Source: Coniella vitis (Eukaryota > Ascomycota > Sordariomycetes > Diaporthales > Schizoparmaceae). Taken from it: DNA of 64,000 nt. The translations under genes and the position numbers were made by a program. The stretch is taken from assembly GCA_011317545.1 (NCBI GenBank), contig WUJK01000012.1, forward strand, positions 89,501-153,500, in the 5' to 3' direction. The notes under the pieces were generated by a model. That model was not told the origin of the DNA. It ran no database searches and worked only from the letters and a program-made list of their open reading frames with translations. Of the stretch, positions 12,208-22,601 are shown piece after piece (within the stretch, counting starts at the first letter, position 1; each line of letters begins with the position of its first letter).

Positions 12208-12830
12208 TTACAAACTAAAAGCCCTAATACCCTATAAATTACTAATAAGAAAATCAGATAGAGATAACGGAGAAATCCTAGACTAATTAAAATCCTCTAA
12301 TATAATAGTTATAAAACCCTTAGGTAATAGGCCTTCGGGAACGGCTAACTCCGTAGGATACTTTATAGCCTCGGTAGCTAAACGCTCCTTCTCTAACTCC
12401 TCCGCTTTAATATAATCTAACTCTTCGATTATATCTAAATTATAATAAATAGTATACGCTATCTTATTAGCCTATATATAACGCTCCTTATATAATCGGC
12501 GTACTTTCGTAATAACTTATTTAAGTTCCTCTTTAATAATATTAAGGGCCGCTTTAGCTAACGAATATTAACGGGTAACTTTTTATATCTATATAGGAGT
12601 TAAGCCCTATATATCGCAGTTTCCCCGCTTATAACGAATATATTCCGAATAGTAAGAAGAATTCTCTTTAGAGGCTAAGTAAGGAACTTAACGGGATTAG
12701 TAAGAAGAATAGGAGGGTATCTTAGAATAATAATTTAGTACGGATAACTAAAGAGAAGAAGTTTATTCGGTCTTCTTATAACGAACCTTATTAATTCTCG
12801 ACGATATAACGAATTAGGAAGGTATAATCC
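12208..12830 (-). pseudogene. Antisense helical frame of element A1
   Basis: Opposite strand to pol, between the chromodomain end and the 3' LTR. It is the same frame as A2 23180-23785: an Arg/Tyr/Ser-rich N-terminal part, then a Lys/Glu/Leu-rich helical stretch and a conserved PKGF-type block before a terminal TAA at 12210-12208. Internal blocks are almost only TAG/TAA at likely Gln codons. Function unknown. Confidence 0.5.
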
Positions 12831-12908
12831 GAAGTAAGAATATTAGGCAGGACTATTTACGGAAATACTATAGGTCTTTAGGGATAAAAACCGATAGAAG
12901 GGAGATAA

Positions 12909-13391
12909 TATTATAACCTATAGTTATATAGGTTATAGGAATAAGCTAGCGTAACTATATATTAGTAAATCGGAACCTTAACGGACCGATAGGGATCTCT
13001 TATATAATAAAGTTATATTAAATAATATAACTAGGGTTAGGGTTATATAGGATAAGGGTGGACCGTAAGGACCGTACTACGACTCTATCGACTTAGACCG
13101 TAATAGTCGATAAGCGATATTATCGGTCTAAGGCACTATTTAGGGAATAGTAGTTAATAATAGAAGGATATAAGGATAGGAGTTTATAGCTTAATATTAG
13201 ATAGTTTCCTTATAATCTTTAGTTATAAATCTAAGTATTATTTTATATAATAGGGTAATCCCTCTTAATCACTTATAATACTTAGTATTGCTCGATAAAC
13301 GTACGGAGACTTAAAGGTAATACTTCCCCGCCTGCTAATATATAACTCATAGGTACTTCCAGAATCAGGGATTCAGGCAAGGATCATTATA
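12909..13391 (+). repeat. A1 3' LTR (483 bp)
   Basis: Starts TATTATAAC (from TGTTATAAC) after a purine-rich GAAGGGAGATAA and ends ATTATA (from ATTACA). It has the same length as both A2 LTRs. A TATATAA box is followed by the telomere-like TAGGGTTAGGGTTA at 13032-13045. Its outer end faces gene island 1. Confidence 0.93.
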
Positions 13392-13614
13392 CATCTGGTA
13401 CACAACTTTTTGGAAATCTATATGCCATTTGCTTGCTTTCCATACATAGCGTGGGTGTGTGGAAGAAAGTTCTTCTGATTTAGGCCAGAAAATATAACAC
13501 ATGACACATTCCCTTACCTCCCTTGAGCGACAATAACACTTCTAAGCCGACAAAGTAATCGCCTCGGATAAGATGATAGTAACAGACCGTTGGTATCATA
13601 TTGTTCCATACGCC

Positions 13615-15208
13615 TCAATAAGAGGACTGCCGTCTGGCCCTCAACTTTGCGCCGAACCACCAGAGGATGCCCGTGAACGGCAATGCAATACCGAGCGATA
13701 AGAACGCCAACAGGCTGTTTCCCCACCCAAAGCCCAATCTCTCATACAGCTTGTTCGAGAACAACGGGAAGGCAAAGGCCATGAGGCTTCTCAGCACCTG
13801 CGTTGCAGCCGATGCTGAGCTAACGTGCTCGGGGTACGCATCCATAACGTACGCGCTGAGTGTGGTGTCGAAGATCTGCATGCCGAATGACAGCAAGGCT
13901 GCGCCAATGTCGACGACAAGCCAGAAGAGGTGGTACTGCGCAGCCCAGCCGTACAGGAGAAGACCGATAGGCGTAAACAAGGCGCCCGGAACCAGAAGCG
14001 GGATGCGCAGCTCGGGGACGTTGGTCTCACCCGTGCGCGACGTCAGCGTCCTGTACGCATAATCCAGGAGCGGTCCACAGACCTGGGAGCCCGAGATGGT
14101 GCCGGTGCAGATGGCGATGTAGTGCAGGCCCGAGATGGAGATAGTCTCGCCGTATGCAGAGACGTATAGGGACGAAAAGCTAGCCAGGGCAAAGTACAAC
14201 AGGCCGTAGTTAATGCCTTCCAGGATGGCCTGCATCTGGATGATTGGGTGAAAGGCGAGCAGGCGGAGCGGGCGCGTCAGGCTGCGGCGGAGGTTCGCAC
14301 CAGCAGAGCGACCGGACTCTCGCGTCTCGACCAAGGCATGGTAGCGGGTATCGCCCGTCTCCTGACGGAGCCTTTCGGCCCGCCGGCGTAGAAGTACAGG
14401 CGCGTAGCTCTCATGGAACAAAGGCATAGAGGACAGCTCGACGACGCCCTGGAGAATCGTGGTGGCCCAGAACATCCACCGCCACGTAGAATACTGCACA
14501 ATGAAGCCACCGATGATGGGACCGACAGCGGAGCCAGTCAGCGGGATGAGCAGGTACAGGCTGACGGAGCGCCCTCTCTGTTCTGCGGGCCACACGTCAC
14601 CAAGCACGCCATATGCAAGGCTGTATACGGCACTGGCGCCAATGCCGGCCAGAAAGCGAGCAGCGATGAGCAGGCCTTTCGACTTGGCAAACCCACAGAT
14701 GAGATTCCAAGCAAGAAACCAGACGTTGGTCATGTGAAAGATGCGCTTCCTGCCGTAGACCTCGGACAGCGAGCCGATGACCATAGGCGCGAAGGCCGTC
14801 GCCAGAAGATATACCGATAATGCCATGGTCGACTCGCTGGCGGACATATTCAGTTCATCGGCGATTGTGTTGATCGCGGGCGCCATCATCTGCAGAACAC
14901 GCCTTGTTAGCAGAGAATTCTCTTAGGTGGTTCGATTCTTGTCGCCCAGTCGCGTCAGCTTGAGAAGACGAGCCAGCACGTACCGTCGAGACCATGATGC
15001 GGACAAAGCCCGTGCCAGAGACGGCCAGCGTGATCCCCCACTTGACTTTCTTGGACCAATTGAGCGGATTTTCCGCGTCATCCGCGCCGAAGGTGACGAG
15101 GAACGCCTCATCCCAATTGTTTTCATTGCCCGTCTCTGAATCATTCTTCTCATTATCGTCTGGGCGGCGCCGCTGCTGCGCTGTTTGTGCTGTTTCGACA
15201 TCCATCAT
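13615..15208 (-). CDS. MFS drug:H+ antiporter, DHA1 type, two exons
   Basis: Predicted 499-residue plasma-membrane transporter; exon 1 is 15208-14984 and exon 2 is 14889-13615. The 94-bp intron has donor GTACGT and acceptor CTGCAG and lies in phase 0. The start at 15208 (MMDVETAQ) gives a normal cytosolic N terminus with DAENPLNWSKKVKW (residues 44-57), typical of fungal DHA1 exporters. Signature motif A is GSLSEVYGRKR (about 114-124). WRWMFW follows TM4-5, and the C-terminal FPLFSNKLYERLGFGWGNSL block is characteristic. Length and 12-helix pattern fit the family. Substrate cannot be read; drug, polyamine or metabolite export are all possible. It diverges from the broken Zn2Cys6 regulator and lies near a PKS relic, so it may have been the efflux pump of that cluster. 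No stop or frameshift seen. Confidence 0.9.
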
Positions 15209-16630
15209 GACTACAGCATATGCATCATACGTGTCAAAGAAAAACAGGAAGATAAGAAGGATTAAGCTTGGCGAAAGGCAAAACAATAAATCCAACAGGG
15301 GGTGTCGGGAACAGCCCGCAATGTCCCGCTTCGGAACGGACTTTGGCCTACACACTCCCACTTCAATCTGATAAGAGTGCAGGGGAAGGGTGAACCCTGC
15401 CAAGTACAGTATGCCTATATAGATGGTAAATCTAGCCTCCTCTATATCCTTTGCATCATACCCGGGTTCTCGGCCGAAGCCAAGCCCAGGCTAGCATAAC
15501 TCCGTTCTCCCATCCCCAATGGGATATAGTGCCGATCTGCAGGATGCTGACATACCAATATGTATTATAAGGGGCTTCGAGGAACTTTCACCTTGGCACA
15601 TATGTTGGCGGACGAAAGGTCTTGAGGGCTCCTCTTTATATTCCCACTTGAGGGGTGACATCTGGAACTTGCAAGGTACCAATGATCAATTACGCGGTGA
15701 TCTTAATCATATTCCACCAGAACCTGGCGAATAATATCGGTCTGAAGTCAGGAAATTCCTGGGCCGAGTTCACATGCTGCTTATCCAATGTATATAAGCT
15801 TGGGAAGAACAAGAGCTACTATAAACTATAGTACGCTCAATTACTCAAAACAACGCGTAGTTTATGTATTTCACTTAACGTAGCGCCGTACATGATCCTC
15901 TACACATGGCCTATACACAGCAAAGCGATCCTATACATCTGCTATTGTACAAATTGATATAATCTCTTCATATACATAACATATGTGCGCAGCATGTACA
16001 CACTTAGACGCCGCATATACACGGGCTAACCGAGATACTGCGCTTGTGAAGTATGGATGCGCGGTACATGCACGGCGTACGGCTAACTTACTGCAATGGA
16101 CAGTCCGGTAAAGTAAAAGCCAGCTGGCAAAAGATCTCCACAGAAAAGGGGTTACGAGAATGGAAGGTGCACAATATAACAAACGGTCAAAAGCGTTATC
16201 AGATGACACCACAGGACTATAGTGTCCTGAAGTTAGGGGCGGCTGCAGCTGCAGTGAGATCCTACAGGATCAATTCCTATCAGCTGCACAGGACCAACAC
16301 ATGCTATGTTATGCTATCGACTGGCCTTGGCCTACGTAGAAATGCATCATATGATGCCCAGCTTAACCAAAAGTACCCAGACGGACAAGCACTCGATCCT
16401 CTTTTGCACGTACACATGCAGATCCGCTATTCACGGTACAGTGACAAGAGGCGTCTCAAAGCATATAAAACACCGCCATTGAGGACTTGACTGTATTTGC
16501 AAACCTCAATACAACTTTTGCTTTGTGCATGGCCGCGCCTTACCATAATCACGTGAAAGCACGTCAATAGCATCCTTGGACATCAGAGAACGGGCGAAAT
16601 GTTTCTGTGAGCCACGCATTGCGCTCGAAT
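15209..16630. promoter_or_regulatory. Divergent intergenic region between transporter and regulator
   Basis: 1.4 kb between two divergent starts, so it should contain both promoters. Three perfect inverted repeats sit together at 16212-16271. No RNA gene or convincing coding exon seen; a 145-codon open frame at 16053-16490 has no recognisable features. Confidence 0.55.
16212..16271. repeat. Cluster of three short perfect inverted repeats
   Basis: CAGGAC-TATAGT-GTCCTG (16212-16229), the palindrome CTGCAGCTGCAG (16243-16254) and GATCCT-AC-AGGATC (16258-16271). They lie about 360-420 bp upstream of the regulator start. Possible protein-binding sites; function not shown. Confidence 0.6.
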
Positions 16631-18830
16631 ATGCGTGAGTCCAGAACAAAACGAAGGCGCCTCGTTCTGTCGTGCTCTGAATGCAAGCGCAGGAAGCTAA
16701 AATGCGACCGTCAGACCCCTATCTGTTCAAGGTGCATCAGTATGAGCCAGCCAGAGCTTTGAAAATACGACCCTCGGTTCTTCACGGGTGAGGGCATAGG
16801 ATACCCTAAAAGCTATGAGAACCAGACCCGGACACCCATTAGCTTCCAAAACCAGCTATCAGCGTCCATGTTCGATCTGGACACACTGCGGGCTTCCGCC
16901 GATAGTGAACAGTCGATCAACGTCTTACCGTTTGACATCAACTGGGATCTCCAGAGCTCTTCTGGAGAGACCAGCGACCAGTCGATACTACATCTTACGG
17001 ACGACCAGTCTATTGGGACCGCCATCGCGCCTAAGGAAGCAAAAGAGCAACAGCAATCTATCTCGGGTTTAAACCAAGGACTGAGCCGGCGCTTTCGGGG
17101 TCCTAGTAGCTGGATAAATATCGCAGCCTCTTGTCCCGGCTTCTACGGTTTTGTCCAAACGACTGTTCAGGACCACCATTTTCTTGGGACGTCAAAACCG
17201 AGGACGCATTCGATCAGCACGGAGCCACCACGCTGCTTTTGCTCACAGGATGTGGTAGAAGCTGCAGTTAAATGGGTCCTCCCTGATAAGCAACGCTGTC
17301 TTCATCTTCCCAAGGTGTACTTTGATAACCTCGGCGGGATGCATGGGCTGATACATGGTCCTTCTTTCTGGCACCAATTCAGAAACTTCTGGGACAGAAC
17401 GCACGAGGACGCCGCATGGTTCAAGGCAGTGCTTCTGGTCTTAATATCGTGCTCTAGGTGTCTCTTGCCAGATGACCCATTGTTGTTCGATGCCAAAGGA
17501 TGCTCCCCTCGGAACGAAGTTCTGCAGTGGCTACGTGCTGTTGAGGCGTGGCTGGACTACCAGAAGGAGCGACAGACAACTATTGACGTTTTTCAGATCA
17601 GGTGCTTAATGCTGTTCTCCAAGATGCTCAACGACGTTGATAGCAAGGATCACCACAAGGCTTCTTAGTCGCTTCTCATGGATGCTGTTGCCAATGGTCT
17701 CCACCGAGACAGTAAGGCTTTTGGCATCAATGAGTCAGTCTTTGACCGCGAGTCCCGGGGGAGAACGTGGTTTGCCATTGCGGAACTGGACATCGCCTGC
17801 TGTATCGACAGTGGTCTTCCGTCTATGGCGTCCAGTTTCTACAGCGACATTGGTCCACCGGACAGTTACAATGACGATGACTATAGCAGGGCTACCCAGT
17901 CCGAGCCGAGCAAGAACTCCAACGTCCAGCTTACCAATAAATCCTTCGAAAGATTCTCCCACTACATACGACCACTTCGCCAGAACATCAATAACCTAGT
18001 TAATGATCCTCTTGAACGCCACTCACTGGACCACTCTCAGCTCGGAGACCTGCGACGGCAGGTATCCAAAGCTTTGTCTGAAATTCCTCAGTGGGAGGAC
18101 TCGGCCCCAGGACTTTCTGGTCCCAGCCAGGCCCTGATCCACCGTGCTGCCCTGGAGATGAATTTGCACGAGCTCCAGCTCCTCTTACATCTTCCAACGC
18201 TGTCATGTAAGAGCAGCGGTCCTCTCAGGGACAAGGATTACGAAAACTTTGTTTGCATCCGATCAGCCAGCACGATTATCAAGACGCACGAGATGGCTGT
18301 GCGGCAAGGTACTAGCCACTTGGTCTTTCAGAAATCTCAACTTCTGCGAGCAGGGCTATTTATCTGCCTACTTGAGACAGAGCCCAAGCAAGGTTGGAAT
18401 GCTAGACTTTCAGAGACTTTTGTGTGTCATCTACTGATAGGGATCAGGTGTTATATCCTCACCCATCTCCCTGAATTCTCAGACGAGCCTAATAGAATCC
18501 GCGCTCAACATGCTCGAGCAGCGCGTTCTGATCTTACAGACCGATATTCAGAGACTCTGGCTGTTATCCGCCGCGAGCTGCTTCTCTGGTTCCAATGCAG
18601 ATCCAGCCACATCTGCTAGTAGAAAGAAGCGAATCAATGACAACGTCATCTCACTAATCACCAAGTTGTGTCTTACGCGGCAGAATGAACACCTGGGCTT
18701 CGGTTTCTCGGAGACTTATCTTGCCAGCCATATACTTCAGATCCAGCAGATATGCGACGAATTATGCTTTCTAGGCAAAAGCCAGATAATACCATCCGAA
18801 GTTGCGATCATCATGCCTGAGGTGCAGTGA
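16631..18830 (+). pseudogene. Zn2Cys6 fungal transcription factor, broken
   Basis: The ATG at 16631 opens a Zn2Cys6 cluster: CSECKRRKLKCDRQTPICSRC has five cysteines in CX2CX6CX6CX2C spacing. The sixth is expected after CISMSQPEL, exactly where TGA stands (16760-16762), followed by KYDP as in intact relatives. The same frame then runs to a second stop, TAG at 17666-17668, and continues to 18619 through the fungal-specific regulatory domain (GLHRDSKAFGI, RTWFAIAELDIACCIDSGLPS, NDDDYS). Near 18480-18520 coding seems to shift by +1 into the frame ending at 18830, implying an indel. The TAG fits RIP (CAG to TAG); the TGA does not. A 60-nt in-frame intron (16740-16799, GTATGA...CATAG) could remove the TGA but would lose the sixth Cys. 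Probably the former regulator of the neighbouring transporter and PKS genes. Confidence 0.8.
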
Positions 18831-19640
18831 GATAGTATCTCTAACTTGGTCCATTAGACTAGAGGAGATATTGCATATATTTCAACTATTCAACGGCTCA
18901 CATTGATTATATATCTGTTCACCATTCCGAGGTCTTCAAAATAAAAGTTTTATGAAATTAGATGGCCCGTTCTAAAATTGATGTTATCAGGACAAGTTCC
19001 TATCTTGTTCATTTTCTATGTAGCACTCAGGCCGGTCACGGCTAAACTCGTTATTGAGATCAACCCAAATGAACACTGCGACCTCATTGGTCCAATATGC
19101 AAAGTAGTTGGCATCTTCCACCAAATGATCTTCTATAAATAAACTTGGTTGGAAAACGCACAAAGTTACAGTGTGGCTAAGAGGAGCGAGTTGGGACAGT
19201 TATCTCAATTATGAGCTTTGTGACCTGAGAGGTTTCATCATGTGCAAGTTGAGTTTTGTGTTGGAATTCAGCAGGTAGGTTCTTGAACTCTCAGGTCTTT
19301 TGATTGTGGCTTCCGGGTGCACTTCAGCTGTGCAAGGTCGGTCGAATGAGTCGAAGGTAAACAGGTTGTTGTTGACGGTACCCGGAGGCTTTAGGGCAGT
19401 CTTCCGCTAGCCTCCCCGGGCTCCGCTCTTTTGAGGCTGATAAATCAGTTTACATAACCAATCAACTAACGAACGCGGATTGCTATATATTTTATATAGT
19501 AACCTGAACAGTGGGGAGAATCCATAGACGACGTAGGGCGCAGCTCTGGATTTAGATATTGGGACAAAATTCATGCGAGGAGAATATTCCAATATCACCA
19601 TAAATTCTTGACTCGTGATGTTCGAAATAGCAGTCCGCAA
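18831..19640. other. Non-coding interval
   Basis: About 0.8 kb between the regulator relic and the ketosynthase relic. On the minus strand it lies downstream of the ketosynthase and could hold further PKS remnants, but I see no acyltransferase GHSxG motif or other recognisable block. Confidence 0.5.
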
Positions 19641-20861
19641 GCATAAAGCCTGACGAATGCTTTCAAAAGGCCAGCAAAACCGGCAGCTCTTTCATTGTGT
19701 CCAATAACTGCCTTGATAGATCCGACAACCAGTGATCCTTGTTCGGTATTGGCCTGGCCCAGTCGGGGAAGAATGCAGACTGCACAGCGTGGGCCCAACA
19801 GGATCAACCGCTAGGGTGCCATTCCCACGTGTTTGAAAATACTGACACCGATTGTCTTTGGAAAGGTGATCCAAGACCGCAAATTCGGTATATTTTTCGA
19901 ATCAATTCGGCTTGCGGGGTTGAGCTTGACATGGTAATGCCCATAGTCCACCCATCTTGGTTCACCTTAATTCCGCGGGCAACGCTCTCGATGATATCAT
20001 CCTTTGCGAAAGCACATCTCAAGGTCTTGAGAACCACAATTGAATGCCCTCTCTGCGGGCGTAATCATCAGCAGTCGGGTCCCACATGCTGCAGTAACCT
20101 CTATACGACATCACACAAAGCTTCAAACTGTTAGCCATGCACAACCCAGTCAGATGCTCGGGCCATTCTTCTGGCCCAAAAAGAGTTAATGATCATGAGA
20201 ACCACGTACCTAGGACTCGAAGACAGATGATTCTAGCCCTAGCAGCAGGGCGACCCCTTCTGCTATAATCATTCTGGGGCCATCCATACTCGAAGAACAT
20301 ACTGTATCCATTAGTTACTGATAGGCCAGTCCAATCAAACGAGTATGATACGCGATCGGCAGCCATGCTTCGCGCAGTACTGGTGGCCATGTACTCAGGC
20401 GCATTGTCCAGGCCGCGGCTAAGGATGTCGCAGTAATCTGCATTCTCATTTGGCCAACGTATATGGCTGTAGATGAGCCACGAGTCTGTTATATGGTATA
20501 CCCCACTGTTTCTAAGCCTTCATACACGATCCCCAGAATGATGCGTTGTTGAGGGCCCATAGCCTCTGATTCTTGAACCTGAATCTCGAAGAACCATTGC
20601 GAAAGTCGTAAAGGCCCGTCAAGATAGGCTCTTTCGACTGTGGTACTCTATGAGATGGTCATCATGCATAGATACCTCAACAGGGATTAAGACTCTGCAT
20701 AGGCAGTGACTTTTACCCCTTGATAAAGGCTTCGAGTCCCAAAACGCTCCTGTGGGATTTTGCTCGAAATACCCGTGGTGTTTTGAAAGATGCTATAACT
20801 GCTACAGTGAAGCAACGCCACCCGCAAAGCGACAACTGCTCCAAATAATTTCTATAGGCTC
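19640..20861 (-). pseudogene. Polyketide synthase ketosynthase domain, heavily decayed
   Basis: Conserved KS blocks follow in the right order but in shifting frames: EPIEIIWSSCRFAGG (from 20861), ISSKIPQERFGTRSLY (about 20780-20730), AYLDGPLRLSQWFFEIQ and GPQQRIILGIVYEGLE (20629-20490, ending at TAA), STAIYVGQM, EYMATSTARSMAADRVSYSF (about 20400-20330), SMWDPTADDYARREG (about 20100-20050), ARGIKVNQDGWTMGITM (about 19980-19930), RGNGTLAVDP (about 19830) and VVGSIKAVIGHNERAAGFAG (about 19740-19670). The catalytic Cys block (DTACSSS in active enzymes) cannot be found after DWTGLSVT. The EAHGTGT His block reads QTRGNGT, so that His is Arg; only the K..IGH block survives. No AT, dehydratase or ACP domain is visible, so this is a truncated non-functional remnant of a fungal iterative PKS. 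Decay is by indels and mixed substitutions, not mainly RIP. Confidence 0.88.
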
Positions 20862-21267
20862 CGGTATTCTGGTATGGAGAACTATAAAGCTTGTTTGGTG
20901 AGTTGAAGAGTATCAAAAGTTTTATTACCCTAACAGAACGTCCACTACTGCGACATTATTGTTAAAAGAGGGAAAATCCGCGCACCTACGTCCTTCCCAC
21001 GTCCTGCACTACTTCTAATATGAGTATTGTTGCTATGAAAGCAGCCTTCGCATCACTAAGCTACATCTAGAGTCTAGCTACAAGTAAGATCACGGGAAAA
21101 GCGGTTAGGAGTCGGAAATCTTGCTACGCACAGGTCTAGACCATAAAAGGCGGTATGACCGCCATTGGGGAGCTTCTCAGGTCCTTCTGCGTTTAATATT
21201 GATCTTTCCGTAACTGCTGTATACGGCATCACTTGTCCTCCTCTCATGCCTATATATGCCTTTTGTA

Positions 21268-21825
21268 TTAGGCATCGGTGCTGGGATGATTATTCTCAAA
21301 CTGAACAATTTCGTGGCCAACAACGAACTGGCCGATTGACATATTGCTCCAGAGGCACGCCTCCTCTTCAAGCCCTGCCCATTCTGGATCTGCAGTAAGT
21401 GCTTTTGTATCATCTAAGCTTTTAAGCCAGTAAGCGATAGTAAGATCATATTCCGGGACAGTCCATTTAGGTCTGTCCATCTCAGCCTTCAGCGCATGAC
21501 GAAACGGCTCTCGAAAAGGTGATGGATGGATTGTCTGTTGAGTGCAAAGGACAGTTTGATTAGCACGATGCTCGTTAGGATTGTTGGCGCGAAGGTTCCA
21601 TCCGCGCAAAACTGGCCCCTGGGAGAAACAACAACAATTGCAGGGGTTATAAATTTCTGACAAACTGCAACATGCCTGTGTCCACTTCACGATGCCATAC
21701 TTCTTGATCAAATGCGCGGCCCGTATGGGGTATATTTTGGTGCACCAGTTGAAAAAGTCTTCTTCTGAGGTTTCATCCTTCTTGAAAATACAAACATCGA
21801 GCTTGATAAGGGGCGCGCCGGCCAT
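21268..21825 (-). CDS. EthD-domain protein, probably two exons
   Basis: An open frame of 185 codons, but I favour a spliced product: exon 1 21825-21676, intron 21675-21535 (141 bp), exon 2 21534-21268, giving 138 residues. The exon 1 end is CAG followed by GCATGT, a GC-type donor in perfect context; the acceptor is ACTCAACAG with a possible GCTAATC branch site. Splicing joins YGIVKWTQ to TIHPSPFREPF without the Cys-rich insert (CNCCCF) expected of translated intron. The N terminus (MAGAPLIKLDVCIFKKDE) and C terminus (PEYDLTIAYWLKSLDD, GQFVVGHEIVQFEN) resemble small fungal EthD proteins with a dimeric alpha/beta-barrel fold, several of which occur in polyketide clusters as tailoring enzymes. 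Same strand as, and upstream of, the ketosynthase relic. Apparently intact; substrate unknown. Confidence 0.75.
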   Translation of the reverse strand: MAGAPLIKLDVCIFKKDETSEEDFFNWCTKIYPIRAAHLIKKYGIVKWTQACCSLSEIYNPCNCCCFSQGPVLRGWNLRANNPNEHRANQTVLCTQQTIHPSPFREPFRHALKAEMDRPKWTVPEYDLTIAYWLKSLDDTKALTADPEWAGLEEEACLWSNMSIGQFVVGHEIVQFENNHPSTDA

Positions 21826-22596
21826 GACTGGTCAATGTATCTGGTGGACGCAGAGGAATATGGTCCTGAGAACTTGGTTTGTGGCGGTATTCGAATTGCG
21901 AGGAGGAAGAGGCTTTTTACCTTACTGCGTTGTTTTCAAGGCTCCTCTTTTTTGGATCCTACGGACTTCGGAAGTTCCCGCCCAAAGAAAGACACCGGTC
22001 AGACACAATGAGATAAGCGTACAAAACGTTGAAACACAAGTCCGGTATAAATGTAAATTATCATTAGAACAACGCAGACACAAATTAATGATAACCTATT
22101 GAACATTCTATGTTAATTAGAATTAGCTCCCGGTTCGAATACGTGTAGTGCGATCCTTAGCAGGGTTGCGATCCTTCGCAACGTAATTGTTCTGAACAAT
22201 GTTGCGATTTTCTTACCAGCGTCACAAGCGTGTAAGCAACGTGTCTTGCGCTACTGCAATATATTTGTGACTATTGGAGACGGTGGTTCCAAATCACCAC
22301 CTCCAAAATCCCACAACAGAAAAGAGCCAATCAGTTCAACTGGTTCGCCCGGACAGCTCCTCTAAGGCCGCATCTGTGCTGGGCCAATCCGTGTAGATTA
22401 AGGCGCTCACCGGGGGTTGCCCAACTGCCAGCAGTCACATATGATAATCCGCCATGTCTGCATCATGCATGATAATGTGCATGTGGGTTATGAGTTACGG
22501 CACTTATATAGGCCTGCTATAATTAGCGAGAAGTTGCCACACTTGGTTGGCATACCGGCGCATAGGTAATAGACTGTGAATTAAAAGGCCTACTAG
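21826..22596. other. Intergenic region between the EthD gene and element A2
   Basis: About 0.77 kb of normal base composition that should contain the EthD promoter. Two adjacent perfect inverted repeats occur at 22165-22182 and 22186-22200. No gene recognised. Confidence 0.5.
22165..22200. repeat. Two adjacent short inverted repeats
   Basis: GTTGCGA-TCCT-TCGCAAC (22165-22182) and ATTGTTC-T-GAACAAT (22186-22200), followed directly by another GTTGCGAT at 22201. Located about 340-375 bp upstream of the EthD start. Regulatory role is only a possibility. Confidence 0.6.
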
Positions 22597-22601
22597 TATT
22601 G
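22597..22601. repeat. Target-site duplication TATTG of element A2 (left)
   Basis: TATTG precedes the left LTR of A2 and recurs at 37817-37821 directly after its right LTR, confirming both outer ends of a 15.2-kb nested block. Confidence 0.93.

Larger units (their letters stand above)
1..13391 (+). mobile_element. Ty3/Gypsy element A1, 5' end outside window, interrupted by element B
   Basis: 3' part of a RIP-degraded LTR retrotransposon. The order protease, reverse transcriptase, RNase H, (element B), integrase, chromodomain, antisense frame, 3' LTR reads left to right. The first base matches internal positions about 31628 of A3 and 49251 of A5, so the 5' LTR and most of gag lie upstream. The body at 1-3196 and 10678-12908 almost lacks CA and TG dinucleotides, and stops replace Gln and Trp codons. 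No intact frame remains, so the element is dead unless helped in trans. Confidence 0.93.

Noticed and set aside
13032..13045. Possible telomere or subtelomere boundary (TTAGGG units)
   Set aside because: Only about two units, repeated at the same place in every A LTR; it is part of the LTR, not a telomere tract.
13667..14820. Several plus-strand frames of 60-135 codons
   Set aside because: Opposite-strand shadows of the GC-rich MFS transporter exon.
16053..16490. 145-codon open frame on the plus strand in the divergent promoter
   Set aside because: No recognisable domain, signal peptide or splice-linked exon; it overlaps the region expected to hold both promoters and the inverted repeats.
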